Shown here: positions 44,699 through 56,639 of the stretch, one piece after another
How the letters are laid out: each line of letters starts with the position of its first letter
Position numbering within the stretch: position 1 is the first letter of the stretch
Source of the DNA: Trissonchulus latispiculum
Lineage: Eukaryota; Nematoda; Enoplea; Enoplida; Ironidae
Reading direction: 5' to 3'
NCBI GenBank assembly: GCA_030248195.1
Contig: JASAND010031905.1
Coordinates: 1 to 64,000 of the forward strand
Length of the DNA: 64,000 nucleotides
Translations under genes and position numbers: made by a program
Notes under the pieces: model-generated
Database searches by the model: none
The model's input: the letters and a program-made list of their open reading frames with translations, nothing else
What the model was told of the DNA's origin: nothing

Positions 44699-45550
44699 AG
44701 GGATGATGATAAGGGCCGAGAAAGCCCGCCCCTGCCCGGCTCGGCCCGGCCCGACAGGCCGGGCCGGGCCTCGGAGCCCTGATATCCAGTCAGGGCCGAG
44801 AGGGGCCGGGCCTGAAAGTAGGAGTAATAAGGGCCGGGCCGGGCCTCCGCAGCCTCCCAGCGGTAAAGGCCCGGCCCGGCCCGGCCTGTCCGGCCCTGCC
44901 AAGCCCTGACATTTTTTACATATTAATCTATTGCACATGTACACTTTCCAATTCTATTAAGTTGTGTTTGCCTTCCTGACTTCAAATTTCTTGCTTTTCT
45001 TTGCACCAAATGAGACTCCATGTGCCAAATATTGTTTGAGTTTGCACACCCTTTTTCGAAATTTTAATTGATAATGAGTGCCTGTTTGATTTTTGTTTGT
45101 GTCTGCTTTTGCTGTGAGGAAAATTCAAACGTATGTAACTATTTTAAACTTTCATTAAAACAATAAACCACTTTGGTAATTCAGCACTCAGGCTTAATTT
45201 AGTCCTCCATTTTATTATTCTCTTGACTAATTTCCTTGGTAGGGTGGAATTCCTGAATTCTAAACATTCGTTATGCATTGAGAGAATTATGTGTATACTT
45301 TGGGTCCCGAAAATAGTTTAGTGAAGCAGAACACATGATTGTACACGTCTCAAAACACCATAGAAGAATTTTTTAAAAATCAGGGCTTTTCAGGGCCAGG
45401 CCGAGCTGCACTGACGTAAACAGCACTCAGGGCCAGGCCGGGCCAGGGCCTGAAATGTTTGACACAGAGCCGGGCCGGGCCGGGCGGACCTAAGATTTAG
45501 CCAGGGCCGTGCCGGGCTGGCACGAAAATTCGGCCCTGATCTCATCTCTA
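44699..45550. mobile_element. GGCCC word-rich MITE (right arm)
   Basis: Mirror of 29853-30678. The end near 44699 is mutated (GGGATGATGATAAGGGCC), the other keeps TGATCTCATCTCTA. Confidence 0.8.
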
Positions 45551-45669
45551 TATGACCCATCAGCTTGATTTTTCTTTTTAAACCTGGCTGCAGAACCTAT
45601 TCGCTAAAATTAGAAACAAAAAACTTTTCGGTTCTTTCGAGAAACTAGAATATCTCGAAATCAAAATTA

Positions 45670-45930
45670 AGTATGGTATATTTACATATATTATAATAAT
45701 ATAATAATATAGTAATAATATTATAATACACAATATATAATAATATATAATATAATAATATTACAATGATATAATAATATAATATACAATATATATAATA
45801 ATATATATTAATATAATATATATTATTAATTAATACATATTATATTATATATTATAGTATATTATATATTATTTATTTTTATATTTCAAAATTTTGTATT
45901 TCATTAATTTATATTAATCTTAATTAATTA
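45670..45930. repeat. AT-only low-complexity tract, right arm
   Basis: Mirror of 29465-29720, slightly different in length. Confidence 0.9.
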
Positions 45931-46438
45931 GATAATTACAAAATGATGCGGAATTTTACGGGATAGGATTTACAAGTTTGCGAACTGAGGATCCCAAGGC
46001 ATTTTCTGGACAAACAAATTTAATGTGGGTTGGGACGGCACGGACCGAACAATTTCATTCCACTCCATCAATCTGTCTACAGAACGCACATAAACTGCCC
46101 ACCCTGCACGTTATATCAGATACATCAAATAAACTCAATTCAATTTCCCACTCGATCCATAGGCTGAGAACAGCATCTCACATGATTATAAGAAATTGAA
46201 CTAGTCTTCCAAATCTGTTAGAAAACAGCAACACCAATAAAACGAAAATTTGTTATCCTGTGTGCTTCATAAAAGAGTAGAGTGGAGCCAACTGGAATAA
46301 CCTGTACCAATAGTTTCCCTTTGAAGTTAACATCCAACTTTTAATTAATCAAGATTAATTGTTAGTCCACAATTTGGCTATAGCTTTCCAGTGCAGGAAT
46401 TGGGTGATGATCTTTTTGCTTTGTTTCAGAAGATAATC

Positions 46439-47015
46439 ATGAGTGACGATCAGACTACAATCAGAGTTGATAGACAAGTAGCAATAGTATCAAAGCTAAT
46501 AGGAAAACTTGGAAACCGAATTAGATGGGTAATACCACTTTACTAGAACGGTATCGGGAAATCATCAAATCCCAGATTCGAGAAACTATCTACAAGGACA
46601 TCATGACAAAAAAAGACAAAACACTTTACATTATAAAAAGTATATACGAGATCTGTGGGTTTATGTTAATTGTTTCCCAGAGTTCCGCTTGAGACTTACA
46701 AACCAGGAAATGATAACAATTCCTGCCATTGCCTTAAAGTACCTACAAGCACTGTATGCCGTGCAACAGTTAAACTGCAAGATAGATTTGACTTCATTTG
46801 AGAAAGAGCTAACCGAACAGATGACTATAATGAATTTGGAGGTGGCAGAAACGTCAGATCCTGAACTGCTCGATCTGCTAGCCTATTCCGACGAAAGCAT
46901 TTTTGTCTCAGAATGTCTAAGATTAATTGTGGATACCTTCTCCAGAGACAGATCTCTGCTAAACGAGAAAGTGAAAGACTTAATCAAGAAATACGAAGGA
47001 AAAGGTATTAATTAA
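46439..47015 (+). pseudogene. Unrecognised helical protein (copy B, frameshifted)
   Basis: Counterpart of 28389-29015. The start MSDDQ and the upstream acceptor are preserved, but small indels after about codon 20 shift the frame and give a stop about 36 codons in. The last 108 codons (46689-47015) are open and nearly identical to copy A. Either this copy is a pseudogene, or consensus errors break it; the loss of reading frame only in the N-terminal half fits either. Confidence 0.7.
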
Positions 47016-47281
47016 GTAATTAATTTCAAACCTGTTACAGCAGGTGTTCTGTTTGACTAGTAGTGCGATGAGAAACTTGCTTTTCAACCATGACTGAGAG
47101 AAACAGATATGTAATTAATTAAAGAGGAAATCATATGGCATTGCAATTGGCAACAACAAGGTACTTCTCCCGATAAATAAAAGCAACTTTCAATTTCGTG
47201 AAAAAGACAGTTTGCATGAGTTCAAGATTACACAGTATAACTAGCATTAACATTCGCAATAACAGCAGAATTATGAACTCC

Positions 47282-48023
47282 TGGGGCCGATGTTACAAGC
47301 ATCTCAACCCGGGTTGAAGTTAGTTTGAAAAATTTTCTGCCTCGGTGTTATCAAAACGGGGTTGAATAAACACGGGTTGAAATAGATTAAAATTACGGTT
47401 GAGTTCGAACCCAATGTTGTCATTAAATTAGGGTAGAAATTTGAATTCATTTTCGGGTTGAAATCGTAGAATCACAACCATCCTCAGCCAGGACGGTTGG
47501 GATTTCTACCCGGGTTGAGATAACGGAGACCCATACTTTCGTTCTAGTTTTTGCTATAAGTGACGAACTACACTACATAGGAATAGTCGAATTTTAAAAA
47601 CTAAGGTTCTTTCAATATGTTCACAAAACATTTCATAAAGAAAAGTAGCAGGTTGAAAGCTGAAGGTGAAAAAATAGCTGCACCAGTCGTTTTTAATAAA
47701 ATTTGTTCCTTAATTTTTGCTTTCTTTTTATGCTAGCAAATAAAGCACTCAGTCATTAATTCGACTAATTATCATCGCTATGTACATATACATAACTTGT
47801 TGCGTTTATAGCATTTTTCCGTTACACGGCTGCAGCAGTATACTTTTCGTGATAAGACTCTTTTTTGGTTGAAAACTGGACTCAAATCCGGGTTGAAACA
47901 GCTCAACAGTTAGACTCAAAAATGTTTGATAACATTGGGTTGAGCAACGGGGTTTAGCCAACCCCAAAATTTTAGGGTTGAACCCGGGTTAAACTCAACC
48001 CAGGTTTGATAACATCGGCCCTG
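47282..48023. mobile_element. GGGTT/AACCC word-rich MITE (right arm)
   Basis: Mirror copy of 27185-27960 with the same GGGGCCGATGTTA ends. It is clearly diverged internally, with words partly eroded. Confidence 0.75.
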
Positions 48024-48244
48024 ATATCATATCAACATCAGTTAATAACATTTCATTTGTATCCATATTCAATCTGTCATAGCCAGTTCCGCTGCACAGA
48101 ACCCATGTTGCTGGAACTTTTCACTTGACTGTTTACCAAATGCAATAAGCATGATAAGGATAGAGTACACTTATGCACACTAATTAGTTTTTTCTATCTC
48201 AAAGTTTTATTTCAGGATCTACCTTCTTTCATGCTAATCGAGAC

Positions 48245-50209
48245 ATGCTGGCATCTGAGTTACACAGAGTTCTGGTGTGTCACCTCTGCCGGAGCGCCGC
48301 CAAAGGTCCCAAGACGCTCCCTTGTCTTCACACTTTCTGTCAGTCCTGTCTTAGAAGACTGCTTCTGGCCAATGAAAAGGTGCTAGGATGCCCTCGATGC
48401 GAGGCCCCAGTCCTACTGCAAAGTGAAAAGGATATCAGTGATCTTAGCTGCGGATTTGTGATGCAATCCTTCAGGCGATGTCTAAGCTTGTATCAAGACG
48501 AGCAGGAGGCTCCAAAATGCTTCTTTTGTGTCAAAGGACCGGAGGCTTTATGCCTGCATTGTGGTGATGTAGTTTGCCAGAGTCATATGGCATCAATCTA
48601 TCATGCAAATGGGAAACACATTTTGTTGAAAATTGAGCAAATTGTTTTGGAACCTAAACAGATAAAGCGACTAGCCTTTTTCTACTGTCCAGTACACTTT
48701 GAAAAAATTGAGCACTTTTGTTCACAGTGTGCGTCTCCTGTTTGCGGCAATCGACAGTGCAAAGACAGACACGCTGGTCACGTGACTGTTACGACAGTTT
48801 CCCAGTTTGCAACGGAAAAACAAGCAAAGCTGAAATCTATCTACGACACACTCAACCTGAAACAGGCTAAAATTGAGTCGAAAATTGAGAAGGCACAGCA
48901 AAGTCAGATTCTGATAACCGAAATGCAACACAACGTGGCAGAATCAATCAATCGATATTTCGATGATCTTGATCGAATTCTAAAGGAAAAGCGAAAAGTA
49001 TTTCTGGAGGAAACCGACAAAATTGCAACGGAATGTCTGCAACATGGCGAAGGAACTATGCTGAACTTGAACGCATGGCTGGCCCAAATGAATGAACTAA
49101 AAGATGAATTCGAGAGTACATTAGGAGGAACGGAAACTACTATATTGCCCAGTGAAATGAACGCAGGCTACTTTGCATATCTTCGCCAGCTGTGGAATAC
49201 CGCTGGAGATTCTACGCTGGCGGACTGCAAAATCATCAGCTATCCCGAAAGTGATATGAGAAATGCTCTGCAACTGCTCAATAACATGTATCCTAAAATA
49301 GTGCCAAGCTATCTTCACAAAGGCTGGGAACTAGTGGGAAGTGTACCAGGAACTCGAGAGATTGCTGTGAGAAAGGGACAAGTCTACCTCCTGAAAAAAC
49401 AACTAATTTCTGCTGACGAAGTCTGTAGCATCGATGCCAGACCGGGCGCAACCAACAAGCAACCGGTGATGCTATTTGACGGAGGTCTGAGAAGCTTTCA
49501 AGCCCTAACAATTTCAGACACAGGCCATTTGTATGTATCTGAAGCGCCTCAGACAAATGTCGAACTTCCTAGCATGAAGGTTTCAAGATCCCTGCAGGTT
49601 CGGCGCTACTCCACCATAACTCACCAGCCGGTTGCTTCTCTGAAGGTCTCCCATCTAAATAGCTCCAGTGGAACGGTGGCCCTACGATGCGACGGAGGAA
49701 AGCTGTTTATTGCAGACGAAACCTGCATCTGCGAGTACTCCGAGCTGGAAACAACCGCAGAGCAGGGTCCCAAAGAGGATCAGGAAATGATGCGAAAATT
49801 TAACTTCCACGCCATGCTGACCATAGCAGACTTTGTGCCGGAAGCTCAGCACAAAGATCTGCTATTTGTGATCGACAGGTCACAGCATTGTCTGATGATT
49901 TTCAACAGTCAAGCTCATGTGGTTCAACGAGTGGGCAAGGAAGGCGTAACTCCGGGCTGTTTCCTGAATCCCAGCGGAATCGCCATCGATAACTACGGCC
50001 ATTTGGCAGTGGCCGATTCCGGAAACAAACGAATTCAGTTCTTCACTTTGGAAGGAAAATTCCTGAAACAAATACCGTTTCCTTCCGCCTTCGTCGAAGG
50101 AGGAATGTACAGTATTGCGGTGCTGAAGACTACACTAAAATTCTCTGAACAGTACCTTTACATGCATGACACACGGCTTGACAGTATTTGGCGGATAGAA
50201 TACCTGTAA
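48245..50209 (+). CDS. TRIM-type RING/B-box/coiled-coil/NHL protein (copy B)
   Basis: Mirror copy of 25005-26969, the same 654 residues in length with all RING, B-box and NHL residues kept. I see seven amino-acid differences (for example C83Y, L146F, N-to-T in the last NHL repeat). In the first 90 codons I counted five silent changes and one replacement, so both copies look constrained. It converges on GPCR copy B. The ATG follows the same acceptor by 29 bases. No evidence shows which copy, or both, is expressed. Confidence 0.92.
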   Translation: MLASELHRVLVCHLCRSAAKGPKTLPCLHTFCQSCLRRLLLANEKVLGCPRCEAPVLLQSEKDISDLSCGFVMQSFRRCLSLYQDEQEAPKCFFCVKGPEALCLHCGDVVCQSHMASIYHANGKHILLKIEQIVLEPKQIKRLAFFYCPVHFEKIEHFCSQCASPVCGNRQCKDRHAGHVTVTTVSQFATEKQAKLKSIYDTLNLKQAKIESKIEKAQQSQILITEMQHNVAESINRYFDDLDRILKEKRKVFLEETDKIATECLQHGEGTMLNLNAWLAQMNELKDEFESTLGGTETTILPSEMNAGYFAYLRQLWNTAGDSTLADCKIISYPESDMRNALQLLNNMYPKIVPSYLHKGWELVGSVPGTREIAVRKGQVYLLKKQLISADEVCSIDARPGATNKQPVMLFDGGLRSFQALTISDTGHLYVSEAPQTNVELPSMKVSRSLQVRRYSTITHQPVASLKVSHLNSSSGTVALRCDGGKLFIADETCICEYSELETTAEQGPKEDQEMMRKFNFHAMLTIADFVPEAQHKDLLFVIDRSQHCLMIFNSQAHVVQRVGKEGVTPGCFLNPSGIAIDNYGHLAVADSGNKRIQFFTLEGKFLKQIPFPSAFVEGGMYSIAVLKTTLKFSEQYLYMHDTRLDSIWRIEYL

Positions 50210-50814
50210 GACAATCACATAACTTAGTTGTGCATTCTGTAGATTGTGTCATGATTCTTATTGTTATTATCATATACTTTAATGCTAGCTGTTTTTGTTT
50301 CGAGTAGTTTTGGTGGCCGCCGGTATCACCGGTAACAAATCGGCTAGCCCAGCCCAGAATGGAGCCAATCCGGCCGGGCAGCCAATCAGCACTGCCAATC
50401 AGCCAACCGGGTCAGAAACAGCCGGTCGACTGTACCAACCCAATACGTGATATTATCTGTTATACATAACAAAACACGAATAACTACTCATCATTTAGGC
50501 AAAAGGTTTCGCAAAATACGCCGAAAATAAGGCAGAACTTCTACCAGTCTACCAGTATTAAACGGCCGGCCGAGCCGCAAGGTGGTCGGTCAACAATACT
50601 AGTTTTGATTTACAGTGTAAGTTTGTATAAGTGTCCGGATTATCAATTAGGCGAGACCTGTCGAGCGATTCTTGTTCTATTACTGTGCACTAACCATAAT
50701 GTCAGGAACTAAACTTACAATACGCACAAATATATACCACTGCTGTATACCATAGTTCAGTCAAACCAACCGTTTTCTGAATATACAGACCAAAGTTACA
50801 GACTTAAGTTTTAA
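50210..50814. other. Convergent intergenic region, copy B
   Basis: Corresponds to 24142-25004 without the SINE-like insertion. It contains the GGCCGG block and ancestral flank. Confidence 0.6.
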
Positions 50815-51912
50815 CTACACATTTGTACTTTCACGGTCAGTGTGTCGTTCAGCTGACATAGGCTGACTTTCAGCCGCCAAGTCGGTAGCGTTTGTTGTCC
50901 AACTGCTAAATGTCCGACCCAATAGGCGCAAACTGTGGTTCAGTGATACACTGAACGAGTTCATGAAGCTTCTGATTTGTCGCTTAAAATTTTCATTCAG
51001 AAATGCGTACAAAAGCGGATTCCAGAGCAGAGCACTCATAGCGATTAAATGACAGACCAGAAAAATCTGCGGTTTCAGTCTTTTTCCTAGCAGGCTCGGA
51101 CTTTTCAAATACCATTGGATATCTTTCATCATATTAATACAGTCCAAAGGAATCGAGCAAACCGCATACACTGTCACCATGCAAATCAAAAGTCGTTGCA
51201 ATCTCTTTCGCTTTTTCAGTGCATTAATTCGAGAGTTATCGCCCTGCGTCTTCCGCATTCTCTCATACTGTCGGTTTAGATAACAGTTTATGTGAGCATA
51301 GCAGAATCCAATTACAGTCAAACAAATCACACTTTTTAGGATTAAAATACCAACCCCGTACAGTACCCTGTTAAGTCTGGGTTGCCAACTTTCCAAGCAG
51401 AACTTATGCGTAAACGTGCAACCAGGAATACTGACTAAAATTGCCGATGCTACATGTGGTATGGCAAAGCACGCCGCAACCAACCATTCCACAATGATAA
51501 CAATACAGCAAGCTAGCTTCCTTTTCTTAGTGTGGAATGGGAAGATAATTAGTACGTAGCGGTCAACTGCGATGGCTACCAAAGTAAAGGACGATATTAA
51601 AATCACCAAAGTAGTTATGGCATTAAAACATTTACAGGACAAACTGCCGTAGTCCCAGTTACCAGTAACAATATAGGAAGGAGTTAACCACAGGGAAGTC
51701 ACCGCAATTAAAATATCTGAAACGGCTAGATTTCCAATGTACGCGTTTGTTGGCGATCTCATTTCTTTGCGAAATCCAATTACAAGTAGAACTATGATAT
51801 TTCCAGCGACACTTGAAACTCCTAATATCGAATAGCATAAAGCGATCAAATACAGGCTTCCTCCGCTTATTTCATTATTGTTAGGCATCCAGTCGGTACA
51901 ATTAACTTCCAT
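50815..51912 (-). CDS. Rhodopsin-family GPCR, NPY/NPF-receptor-like (copy B)
   Basis: Mirror copy of the receptor at 23044, also open from end to end. I see six amino-acid differences from copy A: N87D, V134A, V142E, M151I, G175S and a P-to-H near the C-terminus (SAERP to SAERH). V142E puts a charged residue in TM4 next to the conserved W143, which could matter for folding; the degraded copy C shares it. The frame stays open upstream to 51945 but without an ATG; the start at 51912 is the one shared with copy A and follows a conserved acceptor (AG at 51952-51953). It is convergent with TRIM copy B. All catalogue motifs (DRY, NPxxY, CSIP) are preserved, so it looks functional. Confidence 0.88.
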   Translation of the reverse strand: MEVNCTDWMPNNNEISGGSLYLIALCYSILGVSSVAGNIIVLLVIGFRKEMRSPTNAYIGNLAVSDILIAVTSLWLTPSYIVTGNWDYGSLSCKCFNAITTLVILISSFTLVAIAVDRYVLIIFPFHTKKRKLACCIVIIVEWLVAACFAIPHVASAILVSIPGCTFTHKFCLESWQPRLNRVLYGVGILILKSVICLTVIGFCYAHINCYLNRQYERMRKTQGDNSRINALKKRKRLQRLLICMVTVYAVCSIPLDCINMMKDIQWYLKSPSLLGKRLKPQIFLVCHLIAMSALLWNPLLYAFLNENFKRQIRSFMNSFSVSLNHSLRLLGRTFSSWTTNATDLAAESQPMSAERHTDRESTNV

Positions 51913-52005
51913 GAAATTAAATTTATTCAAATAAAACAAATTCAAAATAAACTGAAAGTATCAATATTTTGTAGCAGTATTTATCAATTATTATATTAAT
52001 AATAT

Positions 52006-52450
52006 CAAGAGTACATAATAACTAAGAGTGTGACAAGCGTCACACTCTTAGTTATCAAGCAGAAAACATCATCTGCACAATAACGGCCTACCCCCCCCCA
52101 CAACTGAGTACCTGGTGACCCCCCCACAACTGAGTACCAGGTACACAATTGTGTACGAGCACTCGCTTGTATGTTTACATGTTGAAGCTAAAAAGTGGCC
52201 AGCTGCCGACAAAATGTTTTTGGACCTGTTTTTAGCTTCAACATGTAAACATACAAGCGAGTGCTCGTACACAATTGTGTACCTGGTACTCAGTTGTGGG
52301 GGGGGTCACCAGGTACTCAGTTGTGGGGGGGGGGGTCACCAGGTACTCAGTTGTGGGGGGGGGGGTAGGCCGTTATTGTGCAGATGATGTCTGCAGCCTA
52401 ATAACTAAGAGTGGGACGCTTGTCACACTCTTAGTTATTATGTACTCTTG
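52006..52450. mobile_element. 445 bp fold-back element, right arm only
   Basis: Ends CAAGAGTACATAATAACTAA and inverse, extended by a self-palindromic CACTCTTAGTTAT module, and flanked by the 7 bp duplication ATAATAT (51999-52005, 52451-52457). Almost the whole element is one long inverted repeat. One side carries GGGGTCACCAGGTACTCAGT (then TGTGGGG) about three times in tandem. The left arm (about 22962) has the clean empty site. The frames on both strands are readings of the hairpin. Confidence 0.85.
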
Positions 52451-52705
52451 ATAATATTTACCCACCAACAATAATTAATAATCACCAACAAAAATTACAG
52501 TTGTTCTATTCCATTGCAAGTAGTCTCCCGGTTTAATGTCTTTGTTTACTAAGTCCTTAGAACTATATACTATAATTTGCTGAAACGTGAAAGCGCACTA
52601 AACTAATTAATGCTAACGTAAACTCCATATCTAATCTATGTTAATTGCATTTAACTGTATTGCTAATGTGAAAGGTTGAAATTAGGAATTGAATACATTG
52701 AAGAA

Positions 52706-52779
52706 GGGGTTCAGCGCAAAGATCAAGCTGCTGAGCTTTAGAGTAGAACCAGAACGCTCTACCACTGAGTCACATCCCC
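52706..52779 (-). repeat. tRNA-derived fossil, copy B
   Basis: Mirror of 22665-22743. The first four bases GGGG pair with CCCC at the far end, but the T-arm does not form a normal stem. Not called as a functional tRNA. Confidence 0.45.
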
Positions 52780-52889
52780 GGACATTAAGACATTAAGTTT
52801 GTTAAACTGATTTCAACGTTACGAAGTTGCTGATATAATGAACGTGATTGTACTCTAAGGCTTATACGAAATGCATTAACCCAAAGAAA

Positions 52890-53965
52890 CCTTTTTCGTT
52901 TTCCTAACGGAGTCGGTTGTCACATAAGTCCCACTCACTAAGATGAATAAGCGCTGGACTGGTGAGAAATAATTAAGAAACACAGTGCTTGGAAATAAGA
53001 GATCGTTGAACACATGCTCGTCATGAATGACAAATGATCTCAATATTATAATATTAAGTAGAAAAGAATGGCATGAGCTGCCGCTGTTAAAGATACTGAT
53101 GAAATATTTCAGACAATAAGATAAGGCCGCAGAATATAAAGGTATATGGGGCCCCTTTTGGTCACAAGTAAACTACTTTAATATACCTAACATTTTGTAC
53201 AAAAGTGACTTTTTCATATTCTGCGGAAGTAACTTTTACTAGTAACTTTAGTTGAGAACCAAGAATTCAGCATAAATGCGGAAAAATCCTCTAGAAGACG
53301 ACTAGCGACTGTTGACTGTGCTTGAATGTAACATTGTGCACGAGCATCTTGACAGCTCGGGGCAAGCAAATGTACAGTTTGCACGCTTGCAGAAACAGAT
53401 GTAGATAATTTTGTTACATCGGCATGGCATAAAAAACGCCTAATTCAAAGGCTGACAAATACAAATCATTTGCAACAGTTTAATTCAGCAAATTTATTAT
53501 ACGCCATATTATTCAGAATTCACGAAAGCTCTCAACTCATCATCTAGAAGTTTTTATCATTTGTTAAATCTTGAAAATTCACGCCTTTGAAAGAAGTATA
53601 TAAAACACAATCCCAGACGGCATTCAAGTAAAACCTTTTAGGCCTGTCTAATAATCTAAAACTTCGCTGAGTTTGAAAAATGGTAATTGCAATCTGCGCT
53701 TAAAGGGTCTTAAAATCCACCCATTTCGTGATAGATTTATGACTGAGCCAAAAAATCGTCTTTAAAAGTATTCCAAAAAGTAGCAATTTTACTCCAATTT
53801 TACTTGCATTTGAATTATATTTATTTTAAGCTGGTGGGTGACTTAGTCGTCAACAACTGATTTGACACTTAGCCTATATGTGCAGCTTATGGACTATACA
53901 CCCTACAAAATAGTTACTTTAAACTTTAATAATTATATTAACTATACATCCAACTTTACTTTTTA
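52890..53965. repeat. Duplicated 1.07 kb segment, first copy
   Basis: Corresponds in mirror to about 21490-22530 of the left arm, and is almost base-for-base identical to 57466-58560 over most of its length. It forms the hinge between copy B and copy C. It has no gene. Confidence 0.88.
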
Positions 53966-54177
53966 CAAGCACAGTGTTTCTTAATTATTTCTCACCAGTC
54001 CAGCGCTTATTCATCTTAGTGAGTGGGACTTATGTGACAACCGACTCCGTTAGGAAAACGAAAAAGGTTTCTTTGGGTTAATGCATTTCGTATAAGCCTT
54101 AGAGTACAATCACGTTCATTATATCAGCAACTTCGTAACGTTGAAATCAGTTTAACAAACTTAATGTTTTAATGTCC

Positions 54178-54253
54178 GGGGATGTGACTCAGTGGTAGGA
54201 GTGTTCTGGTTCTACTCTAAAGCTCAGAAGCTTGATCTTTTGCGCTGAACCCC
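54178..54253 (+). repeat. tRNA-derived fossil, copy C
   Basis: Near-identical to the reverse complement of copy B, with one added G in the D-arm, as expected for the fold-back block. Confidence 0.45.
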
Positions 54254-54504
54254 TCTTCTTCAATGTATTCAATTCCTAATTTCAACCTTTCACAGAATTA
54301 TAATACAGTTAAATGTAAATTAACATAGATTAGATATGGAGTTTATGTTAGTGATTAATTAGTTTAGTGCGCTTTCACGTTTCAGCAAATTATAGTATAT
54401 AGTTCTAAGGACTAGTAAACAAAGACATTAAACCGGGAGACTACTTGCAATGGAATAGAACAATTGTAATTTTTGGTTAGTGATTGAGTAATTATTGTTG
54501 GTGG

Positions 54505-54930
54505 GTAAATATTGATCAAGAGTATATAGTACACTCAAGAGTGTATAGTCGTCCCATTCTACATATTAGTACAACATCATCCACAACGTAACGTTACCCC
54601 CCCCACAACTGAGTACCCACGATTCCACACTCACAACTCGAGTACTTGGAGACACAACGAGTACCAGGTACATACTTGAATACGAGACTCGTTGGGTATG
54701 TTTAGCATGTTGAAGCCAAAAACAGGTCCAAAAACATTCTGTCGGCAGCTGGCCACTTTTTAGCTTCAACATGTAAACATACAAGCGATGCCATACAATT
54801 GTCGTACCTGGTACCAGTTGTTCGGTATTCAGGTGGGGCTAGCCGTTTGTGCTGCAGATGATGTTTTCTGCTTGATATCTATGAGTGTGACGTTTGTCAC
54901 ACTCTTAGTTATTATGTACTCTGATATTAT
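54505..54930. mobile_element. Degraded copy of the 445 bp fold-back element (copy C)
   Basis: Same modules (ACAACTGAGTACC, CTTCAACATGTAAACATACAAG, CACACTCTTAGTTATTATGTAC) in damaged form, at the equivalent place upstream of GPCR copy C. Confidence 0.75.
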
Positions 54931-55019
54931 TAATACTAATAATTGATAATTACTGCTACAAAATATTGATACTTTCAGTTTATTTTGAATTTGTTTTATT
55001 TGAATAAATTTTAATTTCA

Positions 55020-56032
55020 TGGAAGTTTGGAACAGACTGGATGCCTAACAATAATGAAATAAGCGGAGGAAGCCTGTATTTGATCGCTTTACTCTATTCG
55101 ATATTAGGAGTTTCAAGTGTCGCTGGAAATATCATAGTTCTACTTGTACTGGATTTCGCAAAGAAATGAGATCGCCAACAAACGCGTACATTGGAAATCT
55201 AGCCGTTTCAGATATTTTAATTGCGGTGACTTCCCTGTGGTTAACTCCTTCCTATATTGTTACTGGTATCTGGGACTATGGCAGTTTGTCCTGTAAATGT
55301 TTTAATGCCATAACTACTTTGTTGATTTTATATATCGTCCTTACTTTGGTAGCCATCGCAGTTGACCGCTACGTACTAATTATCTTCCCATTCCACACTA
55401 AGAAAGAGAAGCTAGCTTGCTGTATTGTTATCATTGTGGAATGGTTGGTTGTGCGTGTTGCCATACCACATGTAGCATGGAAAGAGATGGGAGAGATAAG
55501 TGGGAAAGTGGCAAAGAAACAGGGTAGTAGGGGTGGATTTTAATTAAAAGTGTGATGTTGAGTAATGGATGATGACATAAAGTATTAAACCGACAGTATG
55601 AGAGAATGCGGAAGACGCAGAACGATAAGAATATTAATGCAGAAAAAGCGAAAGAGATGCAACGAGGATGATGGGAAGGATGCGGTTTGCTGATTCCTTT
55701 GGAACTGTATTAATATGATAAAGATTTATCCAATGGTATTTGAAAAGTCCGAGCCTGCTAGGAAAAAGACTGAAACCGCAGATTTTTCTGGTCTGTCATT
55801 TAATCGCTATGAGTGCTCTGCTCTGGAATCAACTTTTGTACGCATTTCGGAATGAAAATTTTAAGCGACAAATCAGAAGCTTCTGAATAAGTTCAATGTA
55901 TCACTGAACCACAGTTTGCGCCTATTGGGTCTTGACATTTAGCAGTTGACAACAAACGCTACCGACTTGGCGGCTGAAAGTCAGCCTATGTCAGTTGAAC
56001 GACACACTGACCGTGAAAGTACAAATGTAGTT
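55020..56032 (+). pseudogene. Degraded GPCR, copy C
   Basis: Third copy of the receptor, broken by many small deletions. The longest clean stretch (55166-55543) covers TM1 end to TM4 and shares D87, A134, E142 and I151 with copy B, so it derives from B, not A. From about 55478 to 55590 the expected TM4-TM5 sequence is replaced by purine-rich, C-poor sequence that matches neither copy, and a similar patch lies near 55665-55685. The 3' half (TM6, TM7, C-terminal tail) is again recognisable but frameshifted. It reads like low-quality consensus or a decayed duplicate; it could not make a receptor. Confidence 0.85.
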
Positions 56033-56639
56033 AAAACTTAAGTCTGTAACTTTGGTCTGTATATTCAGAAAACGGTTGGTTTGACTGAACTATGGTATAC
56101 AGCAGTGGTATATATTTGTGCGTATTGTAAGTTTAGTTCCTGACATTATGGTTAGTGCACAGTAATAAGAACAAGAATCGCTCGACAGGTCTCGCCTAAT
56201 TGATAATCCGGACACTTATACAAACTTACACTGTAAATCAAAAAACTAGTATTGTTGACCGACCACTTGCGGCTCGAGCCGGCCGTTATACTGGTAGACT
56301 GGTAGAAGTTCTGCCTTATTTTCGGCGTATTTTTAGGAAACCTTTTGCCTAAATGATGAGTAGTTATTCGTGTTTTGTTATGTATAACAGATAATATCAC
56401 GTATTGGGTTGGTACCAGTCGACCGGCTGTTTCTGACCCGGTTGGCTGATTGGCAGTGCATATTGGCTGCCCGGCCGGATTGGCTCCATTCTGGGCTGGG
56501 CTAGCCGATTTGTTACCGGTGATACCGGCGGCCACCAAAACTACTCGAAACAAAAACAGCTAGCATTAAAGTATATGATAATAACAATAAGAATCATGAC
56601 ACAATCATATTCACAACTAAGTTATGTGATTGTCTTACA

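Noticed and set aside
50815..51945. A longer GPCR copy B starting at 51945
   Set aside because: The upstream codon is TTG, not ATG, and lies in the 5' leader after the conserved acceptor; the shared ATG at 51912 is preferred.
52069..52387. Frames on both strands with shared peptide text
   Set aside because: Both are translations of the same long hairpin in the 445 bp fold-back element.
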